Assembly (NCBI GenBank): GCA_017979445.1 | Contig: CM030709.1 | Coordinates: 496,001-560,000, forward strand | Direction of reading: 5' to 3' | Length of the DNA: 64,000 nt | Origin: Akebia trifoliata | Lineage: Eukaryota > Streptophyta > Magnoliopsida > Ranunculales > Lardizabalaceae | Part shown: positions 23,670-35,187 of the stretch, piece by piece | Layout of the letters: each line of letters starts with the position of its first letter | How positions within the stretch are numbered: the stretch's first letter is position 1 | The notes under the pieces: generated by a model | What the model was told of the DNA's origin: nothing | Databases searched by the model: none | What the model saw: the letters and a program-made list of their open reading frames with translations, nothing else | Translations under genes and position numbers: made by a program

Positions 23670-25995
23670 TCAAGTGGGTTTGAGTTTGATTGGAAGACCC
23701 ATAGATGGATATGGCATTGGTTGACGAGTGAACACTTCGTCAGGATATAGCTGTGACCACTCAAACTTGGTCACCAAGTTATGGATCACTGTTAGTGTCT
23801 CAACTCTGCCGAATTCGTTACCAATGCACATGCGAGGTCCTCCTCCAAAAGGAATGTAAGCATAGGGAGGGATTGGTTTTGATGGATTCTCAAAACGTGA
23901 TGTGTCAAATTCCATCGGATTATCAAATATGTCCTTGTCAATGTGAGTTCCACAGGCCACCCAAAACACCTGCAAAATAGTTGATGATGAAATAAGCCCA
24001 GACGATGTTTTGGCATTCTGTTGTACACGACTTTGATTTTTTATATGTAGTTTTTTTTTTCTTTACAAGTATCATATATACTTTGTGCAAACATTCATCA
24101 AATGGACCTGCTTAGACAGGACATGAGATGCATCTGGATTTCCTTAGTCCAGATTCATCCCATTTAATAAAGAATTTTGTTGGATTTGATTCAATATTAT
24201 TAAGCCCCATGTCCATTAATTGATATTGGGACTTGTTCTAACCTGCCTAATTACAGTTTGGCAACCCAGACGATCCAACTAAGATGATGCATGGAAGATC
24301 TAAACTAGGCCAATGTTGAGTTATAGAAGTATACCTGCCATCCCTTGGGGATATCATAGCCTCCAAAACTAACGTCTTTAACTGCTTTTCTAAAGCTACC
24401 AAATACTGGAGGGACAATCCTCATCAACTCTTGTGCAACTCTCCATGTGAATTTCATCTTCTGTATATCACGCCATGTAAGCTTTCCTTCTCCTTTTCTC
24501 TCACTTATAATGCCCATTTGCTCTACAAAAACAAAAATGTAGGCCAAGTCAGTTATAACTCAAAAAATTTATGTATGAGTACTGGGGACGGGTGAAATTC
24601 TTGTTACCTTCTCGAACTTTCTCATAGAGCTTGCGATCTCTGGCTAACTTCCATATCATCAAACTCAAGAGAATTGCCGATGTATCATGACTAGCTATAA
24701 TTAGCATGATCACATTATCCATAACCTCTTCTTCTGTTATGGGCTCTTGATTCTCTTCTCTCAGTGATAACAAGCATGATATAACATCGCTTCTTGGGCT
24801 GATTGTGCCCTTCATGAGCTCTTCTTTTCTCTTCCTCATGATCGGAAGTATTCGATCAATAATCCTCGATCGTGCTTGTAGACCTCGTTTGAACATTGTA
24901 CCAGGAAAATTCACAGGGAGAGACCAAATAGCTTTGAAGGCCAAGGTAAAATCATTCAACATGGCTTCTTTGGTAGGTTCATCATGTATCCCAAATAGTA
25001 TAGTGCATGCAATGTCAAACGTGAGTTTCTTCATTAAGCTTACTGCCATAATCATCTCTTTATCTTTCATTTCTCTTTGTAAGTGTTTCTTAACCAAATC
25101 ATCCATATGTCCGACGTAGTCTTGAAGGCTCTCAGGTTTCAAGAAGCTCACCATTGCTCCCTTAATGAGCTTGTATCTGCATAACAAAATCATGTACTAA
25201 CCACAAAGGCAACCAAAATAAAAAGAACAGAACAAATATTATTTCGTTCAGTAGTGCCTACATCCATGGATGAGATGGTAACGATTCACTGATTATAATA
25301 AATAAATCACAACCCCAGATTTCTCTTCCTACCTCTTTGATCTCTGGAACCTGAAACCCGAGTTTCCTATGTTTGATTTTATATGTATATATATGGGTCC
25401 CGTTCAGCAACAAACATTTTGACAAACATTTGGGCAAAACATTTTTCAAAACATGGGTTAGAGGTTTTGGAATGGGCTGATTTTTGGTGAGGATGATCTC
25501 TACTGGAGATCATCCTCACCAAAAATCAGCCTATTCCAAACCTCTAACCCATGTTTTGAAAAATGTTTTGCCAAAATGTTTGTTGCTGAACATTTCCCTA
25601 TATATATATATAGGGTCGCGTTCCTGCGACCCTCATTACGAACCCCCTTTGCGACACACCGTTTTGTCTTATATGGGCAAAAATGTTGGATTGGCTGATT
25701 TTTTGTGAGGATGATCTCTATGGTGAGGAGATCATCCTGAAAAAATTCATCCCATTCCAAAAGTTCTAGACCGTCCGATTTTTGTTAAAAAATTACAGAC
25801 CGTCCCATTTTTGTAAATCAATTTTGATGGGGTTATAAGTTTGGAATGGGATGATTTTTTGCCAGGATGATCCCCTCATCACAGAGATCATCCTCACAAA
25901 AAATCAGCCCATTCCAAAATTTTTGCCCATATAAGACAAACGGTGAGTCGAAAAGGGGGTCGTAATAACGCTGCCCATATATATATATATATATA

Positions 25996-26027
<32 letters not shown>

Positions 26028-27115
26028 GGGTCAGGTTCAAACGACAACCATTTCAACACACAATAGACAACGCGTTTTGTCTTATATGGGAAAAAGTTTG
26101 GAATGGGCTGATTTTTTGTGAGGATGATCTCTGTGGTGAGGAGATCATCATGCCAAAATCAGCTCATTATGAAACTTCTAGACCGTCCAATTTTGTAAAT
26201 CAATTTTGATGGGGTTACAAGTTTTGGAATGGGATGATTTTTTGCCAGGATAATCCCCTCATCACAGAAGATCATCCTCACAAAAAATCAGCCCATTCCA
26301 AACATTTTTGCCCATATAGACAAACACGTTGTCTATATGTGTGTCGCAATGTGTGTTGCAGGAACCCGACCCTATATATATATATATATATATTATAGAT
26401 ATATATATCCCGAAACCCAAAATACCAAAATAATTCCGGGGAAATCCCCAATTTTGGTACAAGTTTAAATTAATTACAGGTGTACAGTCCACTCTTAATG
26501 ATCAACCACACACTAGATTCAAGACAACCATCACAACATGAAACTATAAGAAGGATTAATGCTCTAAAGACAGAGCAGCTTGAAGACCCTAGACAACCTC
26601 CCATGCCACTAAGGATTGCTATATTCGAGCACATCATTGTGATCCTGGTTTATAGGGCCAGAGTAATCAGATTGTTATAAAATAAGATGTTAAAATTTGT
26701 ATACTAATAAACGTTACCTCGATCCTGTAAGTTCAAAGAGTTGGTTTTTTCCTGCAATTGCTGAGATGGTCTTGGGTTGCTTTGCAGCAAGAACATCATC
26801 ATCTGCACCAAGTACAAACTTATTACCTGCTTGACCAGTGATAACCACAGTAGGTGAGCCCATTAGAGATGTTTTGAACATTGGACCATATTTGGACACC
26901 CTTTCATGTATCCATTCGGCGCCAAGGTCCTCATTCTGGGCTCGAAGGAAGCTAAACGTTTCCCCTACTACTGGGAGACCAAGTGATCCTCTAGGTAAAT
27001 TTTTCTTTCTAGGATCCCTCCTAAGAAAATTTAGAAGAAACAAGGATGAAACAAGAGTAACTGCAACCAATACAATAAATGACATCTCCGATGACAAGCC
27101 TGAAATTTCTATCAT
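23670..27115 (-). CDS. Cytochrome P450, CYP85 clan, CYP716/CYP728-like (copy A)
   Basis: ER-bound mono-oxygenase; relatives oxidise terpenoid or sterol-type skeletons, but the substrate here is unknown. Exons 27115-26718, 25176-24608, 24522-24335, 23969-23670; the joined frame gives 484 residues, normal for the family. Membrane anchor at about 11-30, PRGSLGLPVVGET at 41-53, I-helix ASHDTSA at 294-300 with Asp297/Thr298, ExxR at 354-357 (ELMR), FDTSRFEN at 406-413, haem loop FGGGPRMCIG with Cys433. All catalytic landmarks are present. Copy B lies 5.1 kb upstream on the same strand and is similar over its whole length, so this is a tandem pair. Intron 1 (1.5 kb) carries three palindromic MITEs; intron positions differ from copy B. 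CYP728 versus CYP716 is not certain. Confidence 0.9.
25395..25598. mobile_element. Palindromic MITE 1 in P450-A intron 1
   Basis: An almost perfect foldback of 204 bp: arms of about 100 bp meet at a 5-bp loop (25501-25505) between GGTGAGGATGATCTC and GAGATCATCCTCACC. It starts GGGTCCCGTTCAGCAAC, ends GTTGCTGAACATTTCCC and is flanked on both sides by (TA)n. Confidence 0.8.
25613..25976. mobile_element. Palindromic MITE 2 in P450-A intron 1
   Basis: A 364-bp relative of MITE 1. It starts GGGTCGCGTTCCTGCGACC, shares GTTTTGTCTTATATGGGCAA and the AGGATGATCTC/GAGATCATCCT core, and contains a central segment CTAGACCGTCC with a (partial) repeat of itself. It ends in CTGCCC next to (AT)n. Confidence 0.75.
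26028..26372. mobile_element. Palindromic MITE 3 in P450-A intron 1
   Basis: A 345-bp third copy. It starts GGGTCAGGTTCAAACGAC, shares the GTTTTGTCTTATATGGG, AGGATGATCTC and CTAGACCGTCCAATTTTG blocks with MITE 2, and ends GCAGGAACCCGACCC before another (TA)n tract. The three copies are separated only by TA microsatellite. Confidence 0.75.
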
Positions 27116-28194
27116 GATCGATGTTTGATTAAAAACCTACTCTACGCTTTAAGATTTCATGCATGGGAACTGTTGTCTTAATTTTGTGAATTGTGAACCA
27201 TTAAGTCTTAAATGGTATGGAGCATATAAATAAAATTTTGTGATAAATTCAAGCATGGCTGGCCTAAGAAAAAGCGCACGAAAGTGAAATAAAACAATAA
27301 TCTGATCGCAAGTTACTGCCATGAATGTTGTTTTTCAGTAAGGGACAAACATCAAAGACAAGTTAATTAACATTTCAATCATAAGAATCCAAATATGTGA
27401 GATGAGGCTTTGATGATGATGATTAATACTAAGAATCCAATCAATATCAGTGAAAATAATTGTTGTGCTAAGCGTATTTGCCCATGTAACTATGGCTTGG
27501 CCCATTTGATGGTCACAGATAGATAACTCTTGGCTTCCATCTGTGGGAGCAGATCCTCTGTGGTACATGTTCCCTTTAGTGACATGTAAGTAGTAGAAAT
27601 TGAATGCTTGAAAATAAAATCTAACACCTCAGACTTGTATGGATCATTGTTTAGATCAGATTGTTTTAATTAATTAATTAATTAATTATTATTTTTTTTT
27701 GGACAAAAAATATGTTTTTTAAAGTTTGATGAAGGCTTTAAAAATGGATGTCCATAAAATCCAGTTTTTTTAACAAAGGGGATACTGTGAATATATGACG
27801 TGGCTCTCCCTCAACTTTCAAATTCCATTGCAGAGAACACGTACTATATCAATATATTTACAGCTAGATTTTTTTTTCTATCCATTTTAAATCACGCAAA
27901 GTGGGAAAGAAGGTGAGGCTTTTTCCCAACTTCATCAAGACTAATCAATCGTTCCATTGTAAGATCACCTCATTGGGCTAATTGGCTTCTTTGTTTAACA
28001 CTTAACTAATAATAAATACGCTTCACTAATTATAAATGAACGAATCTCTAAGTTTCATCATTGTAAAGTATTTTCTTAGATTTTGGGGTTAGTCGAACCA
28101 ATCATGTTCAGTTCTGTCCAAAGTAATATTCTGGTAATTCTTATATATAGTTTACAATTTTTATAAAGACCAATGCTTGTATTCAATTTTAATT

Positions 28195-28315
28195 TATTTA
28201 TTTATTGATAAGTCTAGTTATGAGATTCGGAACTTGGTGATGGCGGGAATTGAACCTAGGTTTATGGTATCATCACCCGTAAGACTTTACCAAGTAAGTT
28301 AGCTAACACCTCTAT
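28195..28315 (-). mobile_element. Possible tRNA-derived SINE
   Basis: On the minus strand GTTAGCTAACTTACTTGGTA resembles a tRNA A box, followed about 45 nt later by GGTTCAATTCCCGCC, a good match to the B box of RNA polymerase III promoters. It then passes into a short body and an (AATAAATAAATT) tail. It does not fold into an intact tRNA that I can see, so SINE is the better call. Confidence 0.45.
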
Positions 28316-28379
28316 ATTCGATCAACTTGTTTCCATGAAATACCTTGCAACGAAACCCATCAATCTGATTGTTGATGTT

Positions 28380-28510
28380 GATGACCAAAAGCACATGACT
28401 CAAATTACAACAACAACCAAGATTTATACCAAAGATTTGGGATCTGCTCAACGAATCATGTTCCTCCATTCCACTCAATTCAAAGTTAAGTGTATTGGTT
28501 TGGATCTTCG
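28380..28510 (+). mobile_element. Possible Au-type SINE remnant
   Basis: ACAACAACAACCAAG, then CAAAGATTTGGGATCTGCTC and AATCATGTTCCTCCATTCCA match the layout of the Au SINE 3-prime half and also the copy at 2388. A further degenerate piece, with CGAATCATATTCCTCCACTC, is at about 43430-43510. Confidence 0.4.
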
Positions 28511-29837
28511 TCTCATTTTTTAGAACCTTCAATTTGAATATTTCTAGATATTTTATTTTTATTTTTATCGGTAAGTCTGTTTTTAATAAGTTCAATAATT
28601 AGTTAGCTAGTTGGCACCTACATATTTAATTAACCTATTCAAGCATTATCATTATCATCCTCATCAAAGTCTTATCCCAAACATATAAGTTCAACTACCT
28701 AATTTCACAATCAAAATCTCTAAACAACTAGGATTAAAACAAAATTGCACTTAGTGTAATTAAATTGATTTTAATGAGATTTCAAAAACAATATTGCGAG
28801 GCCCTTTTGCTAGTGATATCAAGAAAAACAAAAATCCCTACATTGATCCATCCATGGAGAGCGGCATTGGAATCTAATGCCAAATCAAGATATCATAAAC
28901 TACAAATAGAATATTTGACATCTTCAATAGAAATGACAACCTAATAGAGTCACGTTCTTTGAGTTTATAATCATTAATCAATAAAATTAAGCTTTGTCAT
29001 TGTTCATTATAATACGATAAGATCATTATCAAAGACGGAGCACAAGAATACGTTGGATAACCAATCATTTACAAACAAATCGTAAAGACAAAAGGATAAT
29101 AACATAATAGAGGATCAAACACAAATGATGCCTATCACAAAAATCACAACAAACATATAGAAAATAATACCGATTTACTTGTTTTGTCTCTGACAGTAAC
29201 ATTCAATGATCGAGAACTCCAATGCATGATTAATAATATGCCAAATAAGATAAAATAAAATAAAAAAATAATTTTTTTTGATAGAATGGAAAATAAGATC
29301 AGAGTTCAGTTGACCCAAAACTTATCAAATAAAAACTTTGTCAAGAATGATGATGGCAGTATAAAGTCTAAAACCCAAAACAAAAGTATAAACCCACCCC
29401 ATTTTCAAACAAGCAAAAAGAAAAATTTAGGGTAATTTTGGTAATGGGTTCATTTCAAATCTAATGATTTGGTTTGGGTTTCTGTAGACTTATTTGTAGA
29501 GCGACATGAATGGATCCACCTTGATCCAACCCATTTTATCAATTCAAATGGCTTAACCTCACAGACCTCTTAAATCAAACATCATCCCATAAATTCCAAA
29601 TAATTTGTGGACCCTGGTGGCATAAAATATTGATGTCACACCCTAAAATGCCACGTGTAAACTTTTTGTTGGGATCAATGATCCCATGAACTTTTGGCTC
29701 ACTTTTGAAGGACCTGCGTAAGAAACTAGTTTGATTGGTGAATTATCATCACAGACGAAGATAAGGGCGTCAGTGGGTACCCAATCACCCCATGTACATG
29801 AAATCTATTAATTGGTTTTGGGTCTACCAATATGGAT

Positions 29838-30255
29838 TAGGGGTGTTCAATCGGGTAATCCAAACCAGAGTGAAAGTGGAAATCCAGGTTTTGATCCGGT
29901 ATGGGGTTGAACCGAAACCTGAACCATATGACCAGTTCCAGGTTCAATTCGGACCGGTCACCTAATCTTCAAATCGAACCCTACCCGAAGTCAATTTTTA
30001 CGAGCTCAAACCATTCTGATTCCTATCAGGGTATGACTTGATTTTCATAAAATTTTATAAAATTGCCTTTTTTTAAATTTAAAAAAAAAAAAAATAGTCT
30101 CGGTTTGCCACGTTTCTCAAAACTGCCCTGACCCAAGATCAAACATTTAATTAACGGGTTGGTCAGTGTCCAGGTAATAAACCGGTTCCGGTCTAGTTTC
30201 TGGGTTAAAAAAATTGGTTCAGATTACTGGTTCCGGATTTTTTGAACAACCCTAA
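29838..30255. mobile_element. hAT-like non-autonomous element
   Basis: Starts AGGGGTGTTCAATCGGG and ends TTTTTTGAACAACCCT, an imperfect terminal inverted repeat. The interior is rich in GGTTC/GAACC words. AATATGGA before it and AATATAGA after it match at 7 of 8 bases, as an 8-bp hAT target duplication would, allowing 2 bp of slack on the left. Confidence 0.5.
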
Positions 30256-30269
30256 TATAGACCCGATCA

Positions 30270-30855
30270 TTTTTGGGTCTACTTCTAGGTACCTATCTTA
30301 AGGACCCAATAAGTATCTGGTCTCCTTTGGTTACCTGAATGGTAAATTTATAATATTATGATAAAAGTAGTAGTCTAATTAAATGTTTACAAAGAGATAT
30401 ATTAAAATAAATATAGTTGAAGTAAAATTAAAATATAAAGAAATTGTGAAGTCTTTAATTGTTACTTTTTCTCAACATGTACTTCCATTCATTCTTCATA
30501 TTTTTATACAATTTCAATGAAAAATAAATAGTTCTTAACATAATTGTCTATGATTTTATCTTCAGAAGTTTGATTTGCTTGAATTGACGAATTACAAGTT
30601 AAATTATTACATTCATAAATTATTATTGTCTATTTTATTGGATGCTCATATTGTTTTTCTCATAAAAGAAAAACTTAATCTATCTCAGTGGGTATCCAAC
30701 GTATACCCAATGGGTAACGGGTAACGTGCAGTTGTCTGATTAGTTCTGGTTCCATGGATCTCATACCTGGAACCGAAATCAAGAATAACCAAAACCGAGA
30801 TTTATTTAGGTTCTGGTTTTGTGTATATGTGGAACCGACCCATCGACACCCCTAG
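30270..30855. mobile_element. Second hAT-like remnant
   Basis: The right end reads CCATCGACACCCCTAG, the inverse of CTAGGGGTGTCGATGG, which is characteristic of plant hAT MITE ends. The interior has GGTACC/GGAACC words and an AT-rich core. The left end could not be placed. Confidence 0.35.
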
Positions 30856-31386
30856 ACGAAGGTAAGCAAAACCAAGAAGTGCAATCATACAAACCAAGGG
30901 CCTAGAATATTTTTAAGTGATTTGGAAGAAGTCATCCCATTTTTTAGTTAGTATCCTATCTAAGTAGGATGATAAAATCAGTAACAATTAGTATTTGTTG
31001 AGTTAATCTACAAATATGAACAAATCTTTTTGGATTAATTTACATGGATTAATGATGTGAAAATGAATTCTCATATTCATTGCTTGCTTTCCACTAGAAT
31101 TAGAAAACTGGTTTGGAGGAAACTTGAATTGTAAAATTGATCTTCAAGCGAAAATAAACTCCACTCAAAGTGAATGGATGGTCTCGAACCTGAATGGGTG
31201 CCTAGTGGGATCAAGAGGCAGTATATGAGTTTTGACCCCAAGAGCGTGCCTTCAAATAGTAGCTCTAACAAGTGTTAACCCCAAAGGACGATCCAATGGG
31301 TAAGACACTTTAATTCTAATATACCAATTTTAATTAATGTTTACAGGTACCAAGTAAATAGAACTTTTTTAACAGGTTTTCTTTAA

Positions 31387-31590
31387 GAGTGCGGATCATA
31401 TGCACCCAGGGTGGAGGATTAAAGCCCTCCTCCCACACCCCATTACACACCACGTAAGCTGTAATCTAAGGAAAATTTTAAAATGAGATATTTTAGGCAC
31501 TAATTCCTTGGATTATGGCTTGCGTGGCATGTATTAGGGTGTGGGAGGAAGCTTTCAATCCTCCACCCTGGGTGCATACAATCCGGACTC
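31387..31590. mobile_element. Mutator-like MITE with perfect 9-bp target duplication
   Basis: 204 bp. Inverted arms of about 54 bp: GAGTGCGGATCATATGCACC at the left, GGTGCATACAATCCGGACTC at the right, with CAGGGTGGAGGATT and CCTCCCACACCC blocks in between. It is flanked by TTTCTTTAA at 31378-31386 and again at 31591-31599, an exact 9-bp duplication, which points to a Mutator-type transposase acting in trans. Confidence 0.85.
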
Positions 31591-32201
31591 TTTCTTTAAA
31601 GATAGTGCAAGCTTTTAGAGCATACAATTTTTGAATAAACAAGAGCATCGTTGTTTTCCACATGTAGATTCCATGGAAATGCAGCAACACCTTCCTCTTT
31701 TCAAGAGTAGTGTGGTTGTTTGTCACCTAGACGACAACATAGTAATATATATGTCTCATAGAATTCCAATTTCTAATTCTATTATCACTCACACATTTTT
31801 TTTTTCAACAGTAGATGACCATAGAATATACATCCTAGCATGCACTTTAAGGGATGCCGATTCTTGGAAACATCAAGAATATCCAATTTAATGGTGTTTG
31901 AAGTGCTAAAGATCATAAACATTTTCAACAACTCATCAATATTGTAATTCAGCAAAGTATTTTGGCAATTGACTTGCGATGCAGAGATCATAGAAAAAGG
32001 TATTCTTTTGAGAATGAACAAACTAATTGGAAGAATATTCATCACCCAGCATCAACTAGTAACATGTTCATGAGTTGTAGTAGTATGGAGAAAATGTTTT
32101 GCTAAACTTGCAAATTTACATAAACTGTAATATCCATTCATAATTTTTGTGAGCAAAGCGCCAATGCACATACCACCCACAATTAACAGATTGGGAGAAC
32201 T

Positions 32202-35019
32202 TCAATTACTACTTTCTAGATCTTTCCATCGATGAAGCTTGATGGGAAGACCCATAGCGGGGTAAGGCATAGGATCGCAAGTTATAGGTTCATCAGGGAT
32301 CATTTCTGTCCATCGAAAGTTGGTTATCAAATGATGGATGATCAACAGCACTTCAATTCGCGCATAGTCACCCCCGGGGCAAGCACGTGGTCCTGCTCCG
32401 AATGGAATATATGTATATGGAGGGATTGATTTAAGATTCTCAAATCGTGATGGATCAAACTTTTCTGGCTCTTCAAAGATTTGTTTGTCCATATGTGTAG
32501 CACATGCCACCCAAAACACCTGTGATCAATTTTGAATTAAGATTTATTAATATAACTCAAATGCCAATGCTCCATCGTGCTACTCAGAAACTCACTGATC
32601 GAAATAGGTGACTCATACCTGCCATCCTTTAGGGATGTCAAAGCCTCCAAAGCTGGTATCTTTAGTAGCCCTCTTGAAGTTGCCAAAAGCTGGAGGAGTC
32701 AATCTCAAGAGCTCTTGGGCTACTCTCCAAGTATACTTCATTGACTGCATGTCACTCCATCTTAGCTTTGCATCACTTCCTTCCTTTGCCTTAGCAACTT
32801 CCTTTTGCTCTTTCAAAATTAATCAACACTCACACTAATTAATTACTCAACTAAGGGATGTCTAAATTTCTACATGATGTGGAAGCTATGTGAGGATAAA
32901 TTTATGAAGGACCATGACCATTTGATCTTTAGACTTCCATATAAATCTGTGCCATAAATCCTTCAATCGTCGAATTGAATGCCATAAACAAATGGTTACA
33001 ATCTGTTGATCAGGTACATTTAGACGATCAATTGGCCCAAAAAGAAAACCCTTTTTAGAAAGCTGATTAGATCCTTCTGCTCCACACTCGTCTACCAAGT
33101 AAGGTCTTTTTATAATGGTGCATGTTTTACCTTGTTTTCGCAGACAAGATGAGCAACAAGCCAAAATTATGGCACCATATGTGTTTTTTTCAGGACTCTA
33201 CTTATTTAAATTACTTTTCTATTTTATTGGTATCCACAAGTAAAGGGGATTCTATTAGTAAGAATTCTATCAGTAGGAATTTGTAATTGGTAGGTGTTTT
33301 AGTCGGTGTGGAATTAGTAAGTTGTCAGGACTAGAACTCTTTATTTATATAAAGATGTAATTTTTTTTAGTAATAATTAATACGAGAATTTCTATTTCAA
33401 TCGTGTCTTACACAATCCTTGGAGTGTTGAGCACTCGCGATTGCCCGGGGAATGTACTTATATTTAGGGTAATTTTGAGGTATGTGAAAATTAGTCTAAT
33501 ATTTATTGTACTGAGTACTAATAACTGACCTTGAAGAATCTTATTGAAGTCATGAGTGTCCCTAGCAAGGTGTCTGATGAAGAGGCTTAAAAGAATTGCA
33601 CTGGTATCATGGCTTGCAATGATCACTGAGATAAGGTTATCGATTATTTCATCTTCTAATAGTGGTTCCCCATCTTCGTCTCTCAAATTAAGAAAACTTG
33701 TGATGATATCTTCTCGAAAAAGGGTCCCCGTCTTCCCTTCTTCCATTTCTTTTTTCCTTGTCTTGACTAGATGAGAGAGCACCTTACATATCCTTCGTCG
33801 TGCTTGGCATGCTTTTCGAAAGATGGTTCCTGGAAAATCCAAAGGAATTGCCCATGCACCTTTAAGGGCAATTGTAAAATCTTCGAACAATGCATCTTTC
33901 TCTAATCCTTCTGGTAATCTGAAGAGTAGACTACAAGTGACCTTAAATGTAATCTTTTTCATTAATGTCACAACTCGCACCGAATCCTTTCCTTTCAACT
34001 CCTGCAATATATATGAAACCATATGATCAAAATCTAGCTACCATGAAAAACAACGTGCGTGGTCTAACAAATTTGCCATCCAATGATCCAATCATCGCTT
34101 TTTTGTTTTAGAACTGTTGTGAGATGTCTAGCATTCTTATTGAGCTTGAAATTCAAGAGGCAAAACAGTATCAATGGGACCTTTTTCGAAATGGAGTGAA
34201 CTTGGGCTGAAGGGTTTATTTGAGTATATATATGTATTTTTGTGTAGGGTTTTTTCATGTTTTTGTTGTGTAAGGTTTCTTGGGGATTATAGAGTTGTAG
34301 AGGACAAAAAGTGTGTAATCTTTATCGCTGATAGTGGATTTATTCTCCCTCTCCTCCTCCGTGGACGTAGGCAATTTGCCAAATCATGTAAATATTGTGT
34401 TCTTTGCATGTTCGTTTTCATCTTTATTTGTTTTCTCTTGTTACACTTCTGCACAACAAGAACATTGTTTCAAAGAGATTAATTTATTACAAATACAATA
34501 TACCTGTAACAATTGTTGCTTAACAACTGAATCCATGTCCACTATGAATCTCTGGATGCTTTCAGGCCTTAAAAAGCTCATCATTGCACCCCTCACAAGT
34601 TTGTACCTTTTCCCTTCCAGTTCAAATATACTGTGTTTTCCAAGGATGTTGGCTACTGTTGCTATTTGATTGCTGGAAATGGCGTCGTTGGCACTGAAAA
34701 TGAACTTGTTACCGGCTTGCCCGGTCAATATTACCACCTTAGACCCCATGAGAGAGGTCTTGAACGAAGGTCCATACTTGACAACATGCTTATCTATCCA
34801 TTCCTTTGTCTTGTTTTGCTTTTGGGCTCTCAAAAACCCTATGGTCTCTCCAATGAGTGGAAACCCAAGTGATCCTGGTGGAAGTCTTTTCCCCCTTAAC
34901 GAGGATGATTTGAATATGAGATACCCGCCAAAAAGGGCTCCTAGGGTTACCAGGATAACGGCTATAAAAGGTGGTTCAAACTCAAAATTAGATTTTACAA
35001 CACTAATGGGAAGCTCCAT
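32202..35019 (-). CDS. Cytochrome P450, CYP85 clan, CYP716/CYP728-like (copy B)
   Basis: Paralogue of copy A. Exons 35019-34504, 34001-33530, 32809-32619, 32519-32202 give 498 residues. Membrane anchor at about 18-36, PPGSLGFPLIGET at 47-59, I-helix ASHDTSA at 301-307, ExxR at 362-365 (ELLR), FDPSRFEN at 414-421, haem loop FGAGPRACPG with Cys440; all key residues are intact. I chose MELPIS (35019) as the start because a TATATAAG at 35074-35067 would start transcription after the upstream in-frame ATG at 35058. Copy B has no intron after the GKR that matches the first junction of A, but has one 33 codons later (after LLQ). The acceptor of exon 3 (TTTTGAAAG) has a poor pyrimidine tract. Introns hold LTR remnants. 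The function is unknown. Confidence 0.9.
33180..33430 (+). mobile_element. Possible LTR remnant in P450-B intron 2
   Basis: LTR-like composition: repeated AGTAAGAATTCTATCAGTAG motifs, a TTTATTTATATAAAG TATA-like signal, then AATACGAGAATTTCTATTTC and a CTTACACAATCC end, typical of Copia LTR R-U5 parts. No clear TG/CA ends or duplications were found. Confidence 0.35.
34115..34458 (+). mobile_element. Solo LTR (Copia-like) with 5-bp target duplication in P450-B intron 1
   Basis: Runs from TGTTGTGAGATG to GCACAACA (TG...CA), 344 bp, and is flanked by AGAAC at 34110-34114 and 34459-34463. It contains CTCCTCCGTGGACGTAGGCA, then ATTTGCCAAATCATGTAAAT, the R/U5-like core shared with the elements at 14187 and 38870. 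Recombination between the two LTRs of an inserted element would leave exactly this. Antisense to the host gene. Confidence 0.75.
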
Positions 35020-35066
35020 TGTTAATTGCTCAGCTTGGGATGAATGACACATGCACATACGACCTT

Positions 35067-35074
35067 CTTATATA
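35067..35074 (-). promoter_or_regulatory. Putative TATA box of P450-B
   Basis: TATATAAG on the minus strand, 48 bp before the chosen ATG, predicts a very short leader of roughly 20 nt and excludes the upstream ATG at 35058 from the mRNA. Confidence 0.45.
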
Positions 35075-35187
35075 TTGGGATTTGAGAGGTGCATGGTGAA
35101 AATCCTGTCAGGGAATTTGTAAACTACTACCCACAAGAAGTCTCCTTTGTGCGCCACCTGGCACACTTTAATTAATTTGTTTTTGAC

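Larger units (their letters stand above)
27116..32201. other. Intergenic between tandem P450s; repeats only
   Basis: 5.1 kb without a gene. It holds a tRNA-derived SINE head (28195-28315), an Au-like SINE scrap (28380-28510), hAT-like remnants (29838-30255 and about 30270-30855) and a sharp Mutator-like MITE (31387-31590). The rest is AT-rich DNA in which I see nothing. Confidence 0.55.

Noticed and set aside
28217..28310. Functional tRNA gene on the minus strand
   Set aside because: A and B box motifs are present but I cannot fold intact acceptor and anticodon stems, and a SINE-like tail follows.
35019..35058. Upstream in-frame ATG of P450-B (extra 13 residues MCMCHSSQ...)
   Set aside because: It lies within about 10 bp of the TATA box, so it is probably not transcribed, and P450 anchors normally begin close to MELPIS-like starts.
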